The notes under the pieces were generated by a model, which was not told the DNA's origin, searched no databases, and was given only the letters and a program-made list of their open reading frames with translations. A stretch of 64,000 nt of DNA from Pinibacter soli (GTDB lineage Bacteria > Bacteroidota > Bacteroidia > Chitinophagales > Chitinophagaceae), in assembly GCF_029961145.1 (NCBI RefSeq), contig NZ_JASBRG010000005.1, positions 124,001-188,000 on the forward strand, in the 5' to 3' direction. Position numbers and translations under genes: made by a program. Within the stretch, counting starts at the first letter, position 1. Each line of letters starts with the position of its first letter. This document shows positions 8,123 through 16,246 of this stretch, in pieces.

Positions 8123-8126
8123 GGCG

Positions 8127-8134
8127 CAAAGATA
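8127..8134 (-). promoter_or_regulatory. -7 element of the SRP RNA promoter
   Basis: TATCTTTG on the minus strand matches TAnnTTTG fully and ends 5 nt before the inferred RNA 5' end. No TTTG is present 19 nt upstream, so only the -7 box is supported. Confidence 0.55.
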
Positions 8135-8200
8135 GGGGAATGAGGATTATTTTTTGATGAAGTTTTGCAAATATTTTTTTCTGATATGCGTGGGAAAGAA

Positions 8201-8312
8201 AATTAATAATTAATAATTAGTAATGAAAAGGGCCGAAAATCTATGAAATGCAGATCTGTCCTATTTTGTGTCACGGCGACACCTATTAATTCTTAATTAT
8301 TAATTATTAATT
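8201..8312. repeat. Inverted AATTAAT-type arms downstream of the T9SS plug gene
   Basis: Arms 8201-8223 and 8284-8312 (TAATTAA words) are reverse complements. The right arm includes the stop codon of the plug protein (AAT TAA). The rest of 8135-8306 shows no gene. Confidence 0.55.
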
Positions 8313-9587
8313 CGAATATCCTTGTCTTCCACTCAGCGAATTCACCTGCGTCACATCCACGAGTTCGTCGGCACGGTCGTTTAAAGAGCGATAGTACACA
8401 AGAATGGTATAGTTATTTTCTGTATCCCAGTAATTTCCTTCTGTATTGCTGAAATCGGCTTTGGGCTTTTTCTTGTCAACAGTTATGTAAGAGTAATCAT
8501 AATAGCCCTGCTTTAAGAATAGTGAGGTTTCATACAAACCCTTGTCTGCATTGTAAACCATTTTGGCTTCAGGATCCAAGCCATAATTGGTCAACTCACC
8601 CAAAAGATACAGGTCACGGCCGTCAAATGGATGTCCATCAGGAGTGCGGAAACTAAAGTTCACTTTGGCGTAATCTGCCTGCCACAAATAATTCACGCTT
8701 TCTGTTACATCGTTATAAAATCGCCCATTATTATCCTGATAATACAGGAATGGCTGTTTTTCTCTGTCAAGATCGGTTTTCACGTAAATATCGGTTCCAT
8801 CTTTGCGGTAATCGGCGTGCGTTACCCGATCACTCTGCAGGCGGAAACTGCGCAGATCAAGCCAGCGCCACTCGCGGCCACCAGGGAATACGCAATCTTC
8901 TTCAGTATTGTAGGCAAGCTCATTCTGACGAATAAAAGTGGGCTTGATATTGACGACAGCATTGTCCCAGCGGTTGTTCTGGAGAATGCAAACTTTCACT
9001 TGCTGCATCGGATTTACGAGATCGAGTGCTTTGGTATTTACTGTTAGTTGAATTTTTTGATGTGTAGTGAAATACTGCCCATTGAAAGGTTGTTGCACCT
9101 GTACAATCGCAGCGGCTTTCGTGTCTACCACCAAAAATCTTCTTGTAAAAAGCAACTGCGACGTATCACCGTTGGCATACACTTTCAAAAGATAATTTCC
9201 CGAACGGGATGGAGCACTGTTATTTTCCGGAAGAACGGCCTGATAGTGCGTATATTTTGTAAGTGAAACTGACGAGTTGCGATAGGTCAGCAACCTGTTT
9301 GATACAAAACCTCTTATAAAGTCAAGCTGACCAAGCATAGCCGGCGTCCAGTCGGCATTACACAGCTGATAAGTGTAAGAATAATCGCCCACTCCCCCAT
9401 CCAGATCATCAAAATGCAGTTCCATTTTATCTCCGCTGTTCAAGCCAAGGATGGGATAACCAATTTGATTTCCGTAAGGATATAGTTTTATGTTCTTGAT
9501 ATTGTCCACATAAGTGTATTCCGGTTGCGCAAGCACACAATCACCAATACCGCAAATAATGGCAAACAATAGGATCAGTTTTTTCAT
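8307..9587 (-). CDS. Type IX secretion system plug-type protein (DUF5103)
   Basis: A 426-residue exported protein with a signal peptide (residues 1-20, cleavage near VLAQ). The sequence follows the DUF5103 family, including NIKLYPYGNQIGYPILGLNSGDKMELHFDDLDGG near the N-terminus (discontinuously conserved) and GGREWRWLDLRSFR, FDGRDLYLLGELTNYGLD and FLKQGYYDYSYI further on. Members of this family include the Plug protein that closes the SprA translocon of the type IX secretion system. It supports the presence of T9SS, as does the CHU_C-domain protein nearby. The frame ends in a repeat-supplied TAA. Monocistronic by context. Confidence 0.82.
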   Translation of the reverse strand: MKKLILLFAIICGIGDCVLAQPEYTYVDNIKNIKLYPYGNQIGYPILGLNSGDKMELHFDDLDGGVGDYSYTYQLCNADWTPAMLGQLDFIRGFVSNRLLTYRNSSVSLTKYTHYQAVLPENNSAPSRSGNYLLKVYANGDTSQLLFTRRFLVVDTKAAAIVQVQQPFNGQYFTTHQKIQLTVNTKALDLVNPMQQVKVCILQNNRWDNAVVNIKPTFIRQNELAYNTEEDCVFPGGREWRWLDLRSFRLQSDRVTHADYRKDGTDIYVKTDLDREKQPFLYYQDNNGRFYNDVTESVNYLWQADYAKVNFSFRTPDGHPFDGRDLYLLGELTNYGLDPEAKMVYNADKGLYETSLFLKQGYYDYSYITVDKKKPKADFSNTEGNYWDTENNYTILVYYRSLNDRADELVDVTQVNSLSGRQGYSN

Positions 9588-9635
9588 AAACGCAAGATAA
9601 GTAATAGTGGAGAGTGAAGAATTGAGAGTGGAGAA

Positions 9636-9783
9636 TTAATTGAAAATTGAAAGTTTAAAGTTTAAAATGATTGGACACAAACCGCTGATAATTCAATCAG
9701 ATCGAAATCATTGCAAATCATGACAATCATGACAATCTGCGTTCCATCCTCCATTTTCAACTTTCAATTTTCAATTTTCAATT
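9636..9783. repeat. Inverted GAAAATT/TTTCAAT arms before the LolC/E-like gene
   Basis: Left arm 9636-9665 and right arm 9751-9783 are reverse complements. Between them is a second repeat word, AATCATGACAATCATGACAA (9716-9735). The right arm creates a spurious in-frame extension of the following gene. Confidence 0.6.
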
Positions 9784-9821
9784 CCCATTTGCCTATTTTT
9801 GAAAATCACAAAACCAACAAC

Positions 9822-11054
9822 TTGAACATTTCATCTTTCATAGCGGGGCGGATCGCGTTTAACAAGCAAAGGTCGTTTTCGCGTTTTATTATACGACTGG
9901 CTGTTGCGGCAACTGCCATCAGTGTGGCGGCGATGATCGTGACGATTGGTTTTACAAACGGTTTTCAACATGCGATAAGTGAGAAAATCTTCGATTTTTG
10001 GGGGCATATTCGCGTACAGCATTTTGAGCCCAATAAAGTGTCCATTGCAGAGGAACTGCCCATTCAGAAAAATGATACTGTTTACACTACATTAAAGAAA
10101 AATCCTGATGTTAAAACAGTTCAGGCTTTTGCAACCAAAAACGCTATTCTTAAAACCAGTGAAAGCATCGAAGGAGTTTTGTTCAAGGGCATTGAGAAGA
10201 GTTATGCGTTCAAAAATCTGCAGCCTTTTTTGGTGGAAGGAAAATGGCCGTCGTTTCCCGATAGCAGCTACAGCAATGACGTTGTGCTTTCTGCCTATAC
10301 AGTGAAGCAGTTAAATCTGAAATTGAATGATCCCATTCTCGTGTTTTTTATTCAGTCAGACGGATCACAACCACGTGTAAGAAAATTGCAGGTCTGCGGC
10401 ATTTACAAAACCGGAATTGAGGATTACGATAAGATCATTGCCATCGGCGACATTCGACTTATCCAACGTTTGAACGATTGGAAAAACGATGAGATCGGCG
10501 GTTATGAAATCTTTTTGAAGGATTACAAAAAGATGGATTCAGTAAACAATGATATTTTTTATAAACTGCCGCAAATGTGGAACAGCCGCACCATGCGGGA
10601 AATTTATCCCAACATTTTCGATTGGCTAAACCTGCAGGATAAAACAATTGCGATTGTTATCATCATTATGATCATCATAGCGGTGCTTAATCTGATAACA
10701 TGCCTTCTTATTCTTGTGCTTGAAAGAACAAGAATGGTAGGCGTCTTAAAAGCAATCGGTGCGCCCGATAGCATGATACAAAACATCTTTCTATACAACG
10801 CAACCCTGATTACTATCGGCGGCATTCTTATTGGTAATGTGATTGTGCTTTTGTTTTGCTGGCTGCAAAATAAATACGGCATTATTTCGCTGCCGGAAGA
10901 AACCTATTATATTTCCAAAGCAGTGATTGATATTGAATGGTGGCACGTAGTGCTGGTGAACGCAGCAACGCTGCTTGTTTGCTTTTTGGTGCTCATCATT
11001 CCAACATTTATTGTGAAACGGATACAACCGGTGAAGGCAATACAGTTTAGGTAA
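9822..11054 (+). CDS. FtsX/LolC-E-like ABC transporter permease
   Basis: About 410 residues from a TTG at 9822 (reading LNISSFIAGRIAF). The open frame begins at 9711, but its first 37 codons are translated intergenic repeat, so an internal non-ATG start is the best choice. It has one membrane segment near residues 24-46, a large periplasmic MacB-like domain, and three C-terminal membrane segments within an FtsX domain (LEXXRMVGVLKAIGA-type coupling region is visible as LERTRMVGVLKAIGAP). Such permeases work with a LolD-type ATPase to extract lipoproteins, but no ATPase gene is adjacent. The stop TAA is shared with a repeat arm. Confidence 0.8.
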   Translation: MNISSFIAGRIAFNKQRSFSRFIIRLAVAATAISVAAMIVTIGFTNGFQHAISEKIFDFWGHIRVQHFEPNKVSIAEELPIQKNDTVYTTLKKNPDVKTVQAFATKNAILKTSESIEGVLFKGIEKSYAFKNLQPFLVEGKWPSFPDSSYSNDVVLSAYTVKQLNLKLNDPILVFFIQSDGSQPRVRKLQVCGIYKTGIEDYDKIIAIGDIRLIQRLNDWKNDEIGGYEIFLKDYKKMDSVNNDIFYKLPQMWNSRTMREIYPNIFDWLNLQDKTIAIVIIIMIIIAVLNLITCLLILVLERTRMVGVLKAIGAPDSMIQNIFLYNATLITIGGILIGNVIVLLFCWLQNKYGIISLPEETYYISKAVIDIEWWHVVLVNAATLLVCFLVLIIPTFIVKRIQPVKAIQFR

Positions 11055-11183
11055 TTGAAAATGGAAAGTTGAAAATTGAGAATGAAGGGGAGCGCAGATT
11101 TTCAAGATTATCGTGATTTAAAATGATAAGAATCAATTTTCAACTTTCAATTAATTTTCAACTTTCAATTTTCAACTTTCAAC
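11052..11183. repeat. Inverted TTGAAAA/TTTCAAC arms
   Basis: Left arm 11052-11083 starts in the stop codon of the permease gene, and right arm 11135-11183 (seven TTTCAA units) ends 9 nt before the next start codon. A TTTTCAAGATTATCGTGATT word at 11099-11118 resembles the ATCATGA repeats elsewhere. Confidence 0.6.
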
Positions 11184-11192
11184 TAATAAAAA

Positions 11193-11645
11193 ATGGTAAT
11201 CGACGATTTACAAAATGCAGACAACTACAAAGTTCTTGGCGAAAGACTTGCAAAGGGTTTAAGCTATTTGCAGAAAACAGATTTCACTTCTCTGGCTGCA
11301 GGCAAATATGAAATAGAAGGTTCTACAATTTTTGCAATCATCAGCGAGTACAACACAGTTGATGCCGCTAATGAGAAAATGGAAGCTCATAGAAAATATA
11401 TCGACATTCAATACTGGGTAAGTGGGGCAGAAAAAGTGGGGCATGATATTTTGAAAAATCAACCGCTCTTCAAAGAATACGATGCCGAGAAAGACTTCTT
11501 ACTGGCAGATAATTTTCCTTCTTATTTTTCTGTGATGCAAGCCGGCATGTTTGCAATTTATTTTCCGTGGGATCTTCATATGCCCTGTATAAAAGTTGAT
11601 GAAGCTGCTGCTGTAAAAAAAGTAGTGGTGAAAATAGCTGTGTAG
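11193..11645 (+). CDS. YhcH/YjgK/YiaL family protein
   Basis: A 150-residue cupin-like protein of the YhcH/YjgK/YiaL (DUF386) family. Conserved features include EAHRKYIDIQYWVSGAE, FAIYFPWDLHMPCI and a C-terminal KKVVVKIAV. Homologues such as YhcH, the EbgC subunit and TabA act with sugar or sialic acid metabolism or bind metal and galactosides, so the exact role is not defined. It begins 9 nt after a TTTCAA repeat block with no clear Shine-Dalgarno. No neighbours indicate a substrate. Confidence 0.88.
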   Translation: MVIDDLQNADNYKVLGERLAKGLSYLQKTDFTSLAAGKYEIEGSTIFAIISEYNTVDAANEKMEAHRKYIDIQYWVSGAEKVGHDILKNQPLFKEYDAEKDFLLADNFPSYFSVMQAGMFAIYFPWDLHMPCIKVDEAAAVKKVVVKIAV

Positions 11646-11770
11646 TTTAATTAAGAGTTAGCAATTAAGAATTCTTTGTTTTCAGCATATCTGATTTTTT
11701 TGCGCAGCTTTTATGCTCAAGATTAAATGAGGTATTGTTGGCAGTTAAGCATTCTTAATTCTTAATTAAA
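11646..11770. repeat. Inverted AATTAAG/CTTAATT arms
   Basis: Left arm 11646-11673 begins at the stop codon of the YhcH-type gene. Right arm 11747-11770 is its reverse complement. No gene lies between. Confidence 0.55.
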
Positions 11771-11918
11771 GGGGCAGTTGACAAACACTTTGAATGCATC
11801 GTTGCATGAAGTAAATGTTTTCTGTCAACCTCTTTTTTATTTGGTTAATCACTGCAAAAAAAGCCTGTTTTATATCACCCGATTGGTCGTGATTGGTATC
11901 TTTATGTACGTAGTGTTT

Positions 11919-13949
11919 ATGAGACGAATCTTCTTATCAATAATTTGTTGCTTTTTGCTGTTAAATGTGTTTGCTCAAAATTGTACCAATCCGGGGCAAA
12001 CACCAGCAACCGCATTTCCCGTGTGCGGCAATTCGGTTTTCCAACAGAATACAGTTCCTTTATGTGATACCAAACCAATCTATGTTCCCGGTTGCGAAGG
12101 CACTGGTGCAGCTTACAGCGGCAAAAATCCGTACTGGTATAAATTCACCTGTTTTCAGGCGGGCACTTTGGCTTTTACAATTACACCCAATACCGCAAAT
12201 GATGATTATGACTGGCAGCTATTTGATATCACCGGGCGCAATCCGGACGATGTTTTCACAACAGATGCTGCTACCGCGAAAGTTATAACTGTTTCAAGCA
12301 ACTGGGCCGGAACTTACGGAAAAACAGGTGCTTCTATTAATGGCACCGGCAATTATCAATGCGCATCTGACCCGGCAAACAATGTACCTACCTTTTCAAA
12401 AATGCCAACGCTTATTGAAGGGCACACTTACCTTTTACTAGTAAGTCATTTTTTGGACACACAAAGCGGTTACGGGCTATCGTTTTCCGGAGGCACCGCT
12501 GTTATTACAGACACTACTCCCCCGCGATTAAAAGCAGTTTACGTTGATTGCTCGCACTCCCAGATCAATATCAAGCTGAATAAAAGAATGAGTTGCGCAT
12601 CGCTTGCCACAAATGGCAGTGACTTTATTTTAAACTCTCCGGTAGCGACAGTCAAGGGCGCGGCTAGTGCCAATTGTAACGGTGGCTTCGATATGGATTC
12701 GTTGACCGTTACGCTCGACAAACAGCTTCCGCCGGGCAATTACACCATCAGCATGCAAAAAGGAAGTGATGCCAATACATTGCTCGACATTTGCCAAACC
12801 CCCATTCCCGATGGCGATAACCTGAGCTTTACGGTGTACCCCAAATTGCCTACGCAAATGGATAGCCTTGGAAAACTAAATTGCGCTCCGCGAACCATTT
12901 CCGTTTTCTTTGATCATAAAATACTTTGCAATTCCGTAAAAGCTGATGGCAGTGATTTTACTGTTACCGGTTCTTATCCTGTTACAGTGGTATCAGCGAA
13001 AGCCGTTAACTGCGATGCCAATGGTGCTGCTCCGCAAATCGACGTTATGTTATCAACATCTCTACAAACAAATGGAAATTTCACGATAATACTAAACAAT
13101 GACCTTAACGGCAATACGATCATTGATGAGTGCGGCCAGGTTGTTCCGCCATCTTCATTACCATTTTCTGTGAAAGATACAGTAAATGCAGCTTTCACAT
13201 ATTCTATAGGTTGGGGCTGTCTACGTGATACAATTCAGTTTTTCCAACCGGGCAATAATGGCGTTAATCAATGGAAATGGAACATGGATGAAAATCAAAC
13301 AAGCACGCTTCAAAATCCGCGTGGTCTATACAGTGTGTTTAGTCAAAAAAATATTCAATCCATTGTGAGCAACGGATTCTGCAGTGATACTTCTGCGCAG
13401 TCTGTTTTACTGGACAATTACCTGAAAGCAGATTTCGAAGTGTCACTCGACAACTGTCCGCTCGAGCCAATTCAATTTACTGATAAAGCTGTAGGAAAAA
13501 ACATTACACGCAACTGGTCCTTTGGTGATAATACTGACGATGCCGATACCAGCCCGATTCACATATACAGCCGCGTAACACGTACAACAATTTTTACCGT
13601 ACGTTACACTGTCACGGATCAATATGGTTGTACAAATACGGCGGAGAAACCGGTTAACATCTATGCAAGTTGTATCATTGATGTGCCTAATGCATTTACA
13701 CCTAACAGTGATGGCAATAATGATGTTCTTTATCCGCTAAACGCGGTAAAAGCTATCAACCTTGATTTTAAAATATATAATCGCTGGGGGCAACTGCTTT
13801 ACTCCACCACCAACTGGAAACGCGGATGGGACGGCACTTTCGGTGGACAATTACAACAACCGGGAATGTATGTATGGGTGCTTTCTTACGACGACAGGGA
13901 TTCCAAAAAACATTTTCTGAGGAAGGGAACGGTGATGCTAATGAGGTGA
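11919..13949 (+). CDS. T9SS-sorted surface protein with PKD-like and CHU_C C-terminal domains
   Basis: About 676 residues from the ATG at 11919 (MRRIFLSIICCFLLLNVFAQ), chosen because it opens a clean signal peptide. The frame extends further upstream without support. The middle part contains repeated Ig-like segments (LKAVYVDCSHSQINIKL and MDSLGKLNCAPRTISVFF copies around residues 200-420). PKD-like repeats then follow with WSFGDNTDDADTSPIHIYS. The last 85 residues are a gliding-motility-associated C-terminal domain, starting VPNAFTPNSDGNNDV with YNRWGQLLY and GWDGTFGG. This is a type B sorting signal for export by the type IX system. Function on the surface is unknown; adhesion or matrix binding is plausible only by analogy. 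Confidence 0.88.
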   Translation: MRRIFLSIICCFLLLNVFAQNCTNPGQTPATAFPVCGNSVFQQNTVPLCDTKPIYVPGCEGTGAAYSGKNPYWYKFTCFQAGTLAFTITPNTANDDYDWQLFDITGRNPDDVFTTDAATAKVITVSSNWAGTYGKTGASINGTGNYQCASDPANNVPTFSKMPTLIEGHTYLLLVSHFLDTQSGYGLSFSGGTAVITDTTPPRLKAVYVDCSHSQINIKLNKRMSCASLATNGSDFILNSPVATVKGAASANCNGGFDMDSLTVTLDKQLPPGNYTISMQKGSDANTLLDICQTPIPDGDNLSFTVYPKLPTQMDSLGKLNCAPRTISVFFDHKILCNSVKADGSDFTVTGSYPVTVVSAKAVNCDANGAAPQIDVMLSTSLQTNGNFTIILNNDLNGNTIIDECGQVVPPSSLPFSVKDTVNAAFTYSIGWGCLRDTIQFFQPGNNGVNQWKWNMDENQTSTLQNPRGLYSVFSQKNIQSIVSNGFCSDTSAQSVLLDNYLKADFEVSLDNCPLEPIQFTDKAVGKNITRNWSFGDNTDDADTSPIHIYSRVTRTTIFTVRYTVTDQYGCTNTAEKPVNIYASCIIDVPNAFTPNSDGNNDVLYPLNAVKAINLDFKIYNRWGQLLYSTTNWKRGWDGTFGGQLQQPGMYVWVLSYDDRDSKKHFLRKGTVMLMR

Positions 13950-13996
13950 GGTTAATTTGAAAATGGCGAGAGAAAGAACACAGATTTTCATGATTG

Positions 13997-14977
13997 TCAT
14001 GATTGGTTAAGATGTTTTGAATTTGTATCGACTAAAAGGCCAAGCCACCGTTCAGATCGCTTCGCTCTTTTTATTTTATGAATACTGGCAAGCTTATCGC
14101 TATCGAGAGATGGGAACAAAAGGAGAATTAAAAATACCAAAGCTCCAATTCCAAATGATTTAAATATCCAGGGGAGCGTTTCTCCGTTGCGCTTTTTAAA
14201 CGCAGTTTGATGGGCAACAAAAACAACTGGCTGATCACTACTAAAAAACTTATTTTTAGCAACAGCAGCATTAAACGCTTCATGGTCATCAGTATTCAGC
14301 AAACGTTCCAGGTAAACAAAATTTTCAAACTTCGTCGTATCGAATTTCTGCTGCGCTTCTTGTGCAAAAGCCACATATTTTTCGCGCTTTTCTTCGCTAC
14401 TCAGGCGATTGCTTATACTCTTTTTATAATTTTCACCGAGCCAGAAATTGCATTTTTTGCTGATCGTGTCTGATGCATTTTCATACAACGGTATCGTAAC
14501 AAAAACGCAGTAGGACAATGTTTCATCATGCTTTCCCGAAACGTTGGCGGTTGTATGAATGCTGGCATGTGCCTTGTCTATATAGCATTTCTCCAGCGAA
14601 TAATATTTTGTAGCAGTGGCTGTATTAAACTGAGAAATGTTGTTCAGTGCAGTGAGTTTACCCGTTGCAGTTTCAAGATAATGTTGTGTAATGATTGCCG
14701 GCGCTATAATGGCGAACCACGCAACCATGCTATAGCCTGTTGAAGCTCTGTCATTTTTGAATCGCAACAATTTTATCTTCGGTCTTACCCATATTAAAAC
14801 AGGTATTACGGATAATCCAAATGGCAGCCACAGATTTAGAATATCTTGTTTTAATGAGAAAAAATTTCCTTTAACAAAGAGTGCCCAGTTGAGGAACGTG
14901 TAAAAAAGAACAAAGCCTACGGCAGTGGCGATAAAGGGCAAATAGATCAGGCGCAGCTTCTCGTTAAACTGGTTCAT
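13997..14977 (-). CDS. Membrane protein resembling the N-terminal region of Bacteroidota rhomboid-type proteins, without protease domain
   Basis: 326 residues. Predicted membrane segments lie near 12-33, 48-64, 81-98 and 271-290, with a soluble domain of about 170 residues between the third and fourth. The soluble part (AISTATGKL-like TATGKLTALNNIS, TKYYSLEKCYIDKAHA, VSGKHDETLSY) recalls, from memory, the region preceding the rhomboid domain in some Flavobacteriia/Sphingobacteriia proteins. No rhomboid GxS or His motif is present, and the frame stops soon after the fourth helix. The final codons and stop (AAC CAA TCA TGA) are part of an AATCATGACAATCATGA intergenic repeat, so the gene may be truncated. 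No function is assigned. Confidence 0.6.
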   Translation of the reverse strand: MNQFNEKLRLIYLPFIATAVGFVLFYTFLNWALFVKGNFFSLKQDILNLWLPFGLSVIPVLIWVRPKIKLLRFKNDRASTGYSMVAWFAIIAPAIITQHYLETATGKLTALNNISQFNTATATKYYSLEKCYIDKAHASIHTTANVSGKHDETLSYCVFVTIPLYENASDTISKKCNFWLGENYKKSISNRLSSEEKREKYVAFAQEAQQKFDTTKFENFVYLERLLNTDDHEAFNAAVAKNKFFSSDQPVVFVAHQTAFKKRNGETLPWIFKSFGIGALVFLILLLFPSLDSDKLASIHKIKRAKRSERWLGLLVDTNSKHLNQS

Positions 14978-15111
14978 AGTACGGTATTTAGGGTGTACTA
15001 ATTACGAATTTACCCAAATATAAAAGAATCGGGACTAAATTGCAACTGCCTATGCAACAAAAACAAATAGTTATGCAACCGTTTGGAAATCAGCAAAATG
15101 CGGGCAAACAG

Positions 15112-15309
15112 TCATTTTCTAACAATGAAGAAGTAAAAGATAGAACCAAAGACCACAACGTTTATGAAATAACCGGCCCAAATATTTCTGTTCTCGTACT
15201 CTGGTTTAAATTGATCGGAATAGCTGCCGGCAAAACCTTTCAGTAGCCAAAAGAAAGCAGCTCCAACCCATTTGCAAGTTAGTTTTTCGAGGAGGGGTTC
15301 ATTTGCCAT
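15112..15309 (-). CDS. Small hypothetical membrane protein
   Basis: 65 residues with an amphipathic/hydrophobic stretch at about 13-25 (WVGAAFFWLLKGF) and a clear C-terminal membrane helix (about 44-62, YFINVVVFGSIFYFFI) ending in charged RK. The family is not recognised. It starts with ATG, and the opposite-strand frame over the same bases has no membrane or domain logic. It lies upstream of the 326-residue membrane protein on the same strand, about 130 bp away, so they could be co-transcribed. It may be real but short frames by chance cannot be excluded. Confidence 0.45.
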   Translation of the reverse strand: MANEPLLEKLTCKWVGAAFFWLLKGFAGSYSDQFKPEYENRNIWAGYFINVVVFGSIFYFFIVRK

Positions 15310-15398
15310 TATTGGTATGTGGGTTTGTTCAGGATTGCTGCATTCATCAACTAACGCAAAAATCTGCCATTGCGAAAATGTGTTTTTTAAACTACAAC

Positions 15399-15764
15399 TT
15401 ATTTTATTCTAGTGTAAAAAACCGGTTTTGCCGGCATTTTATTTTCGCAGGAATAATTTCTTGCCATTGTATTTCTATTGAAAACTTGTATTGACGTACA
15501 GCTACCAAATATGTTGGGATTTGGGAGGCTGTCAAAATTAAACAGTATGGTTCCTTTTGAATAATGCCATGTTCCAGAGTAGGATATTGTTCCTGGCTTG
15601 ACGTCAACGTTATGTTGACTGGTCAAAGAAAAAGTATGATCTTTTTTCAGAGACAGTATATCCATTCCATGTTGCCATTGACCATAAAGCTTTTTTTCGC
15701 TCACTTTACAATGCGTAAAAAGAAGCAGCATTAACATGGCCGCTAAAAAAATTCGAAGGTTCAT
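15399..15764 (-). CDS. Small lipocalin-like lipoprotein
   Basis: 121 residues with a lipoprotein signal peptide whose lipobox LLFTHC ends at Cys19. The mature part reads LYGQWQHGMDILSLKKDHTFSL, then SYSGTWHYSKGTILFNFD. This W...F...G.W..... pattern is typical of lipocalin-like small beta-barrel lipoproteins in Bacteroidota. It is probably anchored in the outer membrane. No binding partner is suggested, and neighbours are small unknown genes. Confidence 0.7.
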   Translation of the reverse strand: MNLRIFLAAMLMLLLFTHCKVSEKKLYGQWQHGMDILSLKKDHTFSLTSQHNVDVKPGTISYSGTWHYSKGTILFNFDSLPNPNIFGSCTSIQVFNRNTMARNYSCENKMPAKPVFYTRIK

Positions 15765-15825
15765 GGTCGCAAATGGGTTAATATTCTCACGTTTGAATAG
15801 CTGCAGATCGCAAAAAAAACTTAGT

Positions 15826-16092
15826 TCATTCTAATTTCTGAAGCGCTTGTCTTATTTCCTTAATCAATCTTTCATCGTCATAATAAGCTGGATCTTCTTT
15901 TCTCCATTCTTCATTGGGTTCATAAAAATCAAATATATAGGCTGCGTCTGTTAATATTTCATTGATATTTTCATCTTCTATGGAATCATCTTCCCACACC
16001 GCGTGTTGAAATTCCTTTATAATTAAGATACGTTCTTCTCTTGAGGAGATTAAAGCATCGTTTAATAGTTTCTTTAGCTTATTTATAATCAT
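15826..16092 (-). CDS. Small acidic hypothetical protein
   Basis: 88 residues from the ATG at 16092 (MIINKLKKLLNDAL). The frame could also start at a GTG at 16125, giving 99 residues. It is soluble, predicted helical and acidic in the middle (WEDDSIEDENINEILTDAA), with FDFYEPNEEWRKEDPAYYDDE before a final helix. Composition and size resemble colicin/contact-dependent immunity proteins, but no toxin gene is next to it and the similarity is impressionistic. No function is assigned. Confidence 0.55.
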   Translation of the reverse strand: MIINKLKKLLNDALISSREERILIIKEFQHAVWEDDSIEDENINEILTDAAYIFDFYEPNEEWRKEDPAYYDDERLIKEIRQALQKLE

Positions 16093-16179
16093 TCCTTTTT
16101 CAATTAAACCAAAATACTCCAACACCGGTCATTATTTTGCATAACGGCTCCAGACACAATATAGACATGCAATCACAAT

Positions 16180-16209
16180 AAAAAAAGGGGCAGACGTTTC
16201 GTCTGCCCC
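16180..16209 (-). terminator. Terminator of the susCD operon
   Basis: Minus-strand hairpin 16209-16187 with arms GGGGCAGACG / CGTCTGCCCC and a 3-nt loop is followed by a run of U (16186-16181). It lies 38 nt beyond the SusD stop. Confidence 0.92.
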
Positions 16210-16246
16210 GAATGAACCCCATTGATTATTGACTACCGAGTTTGAA

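Noticed and set aside
7946-8143. 65-codon plus-strand open frame
   Set aside because: It overlaps the SRP RNA core on the other strand and has no domain or signal. The RNA explains the sequence.
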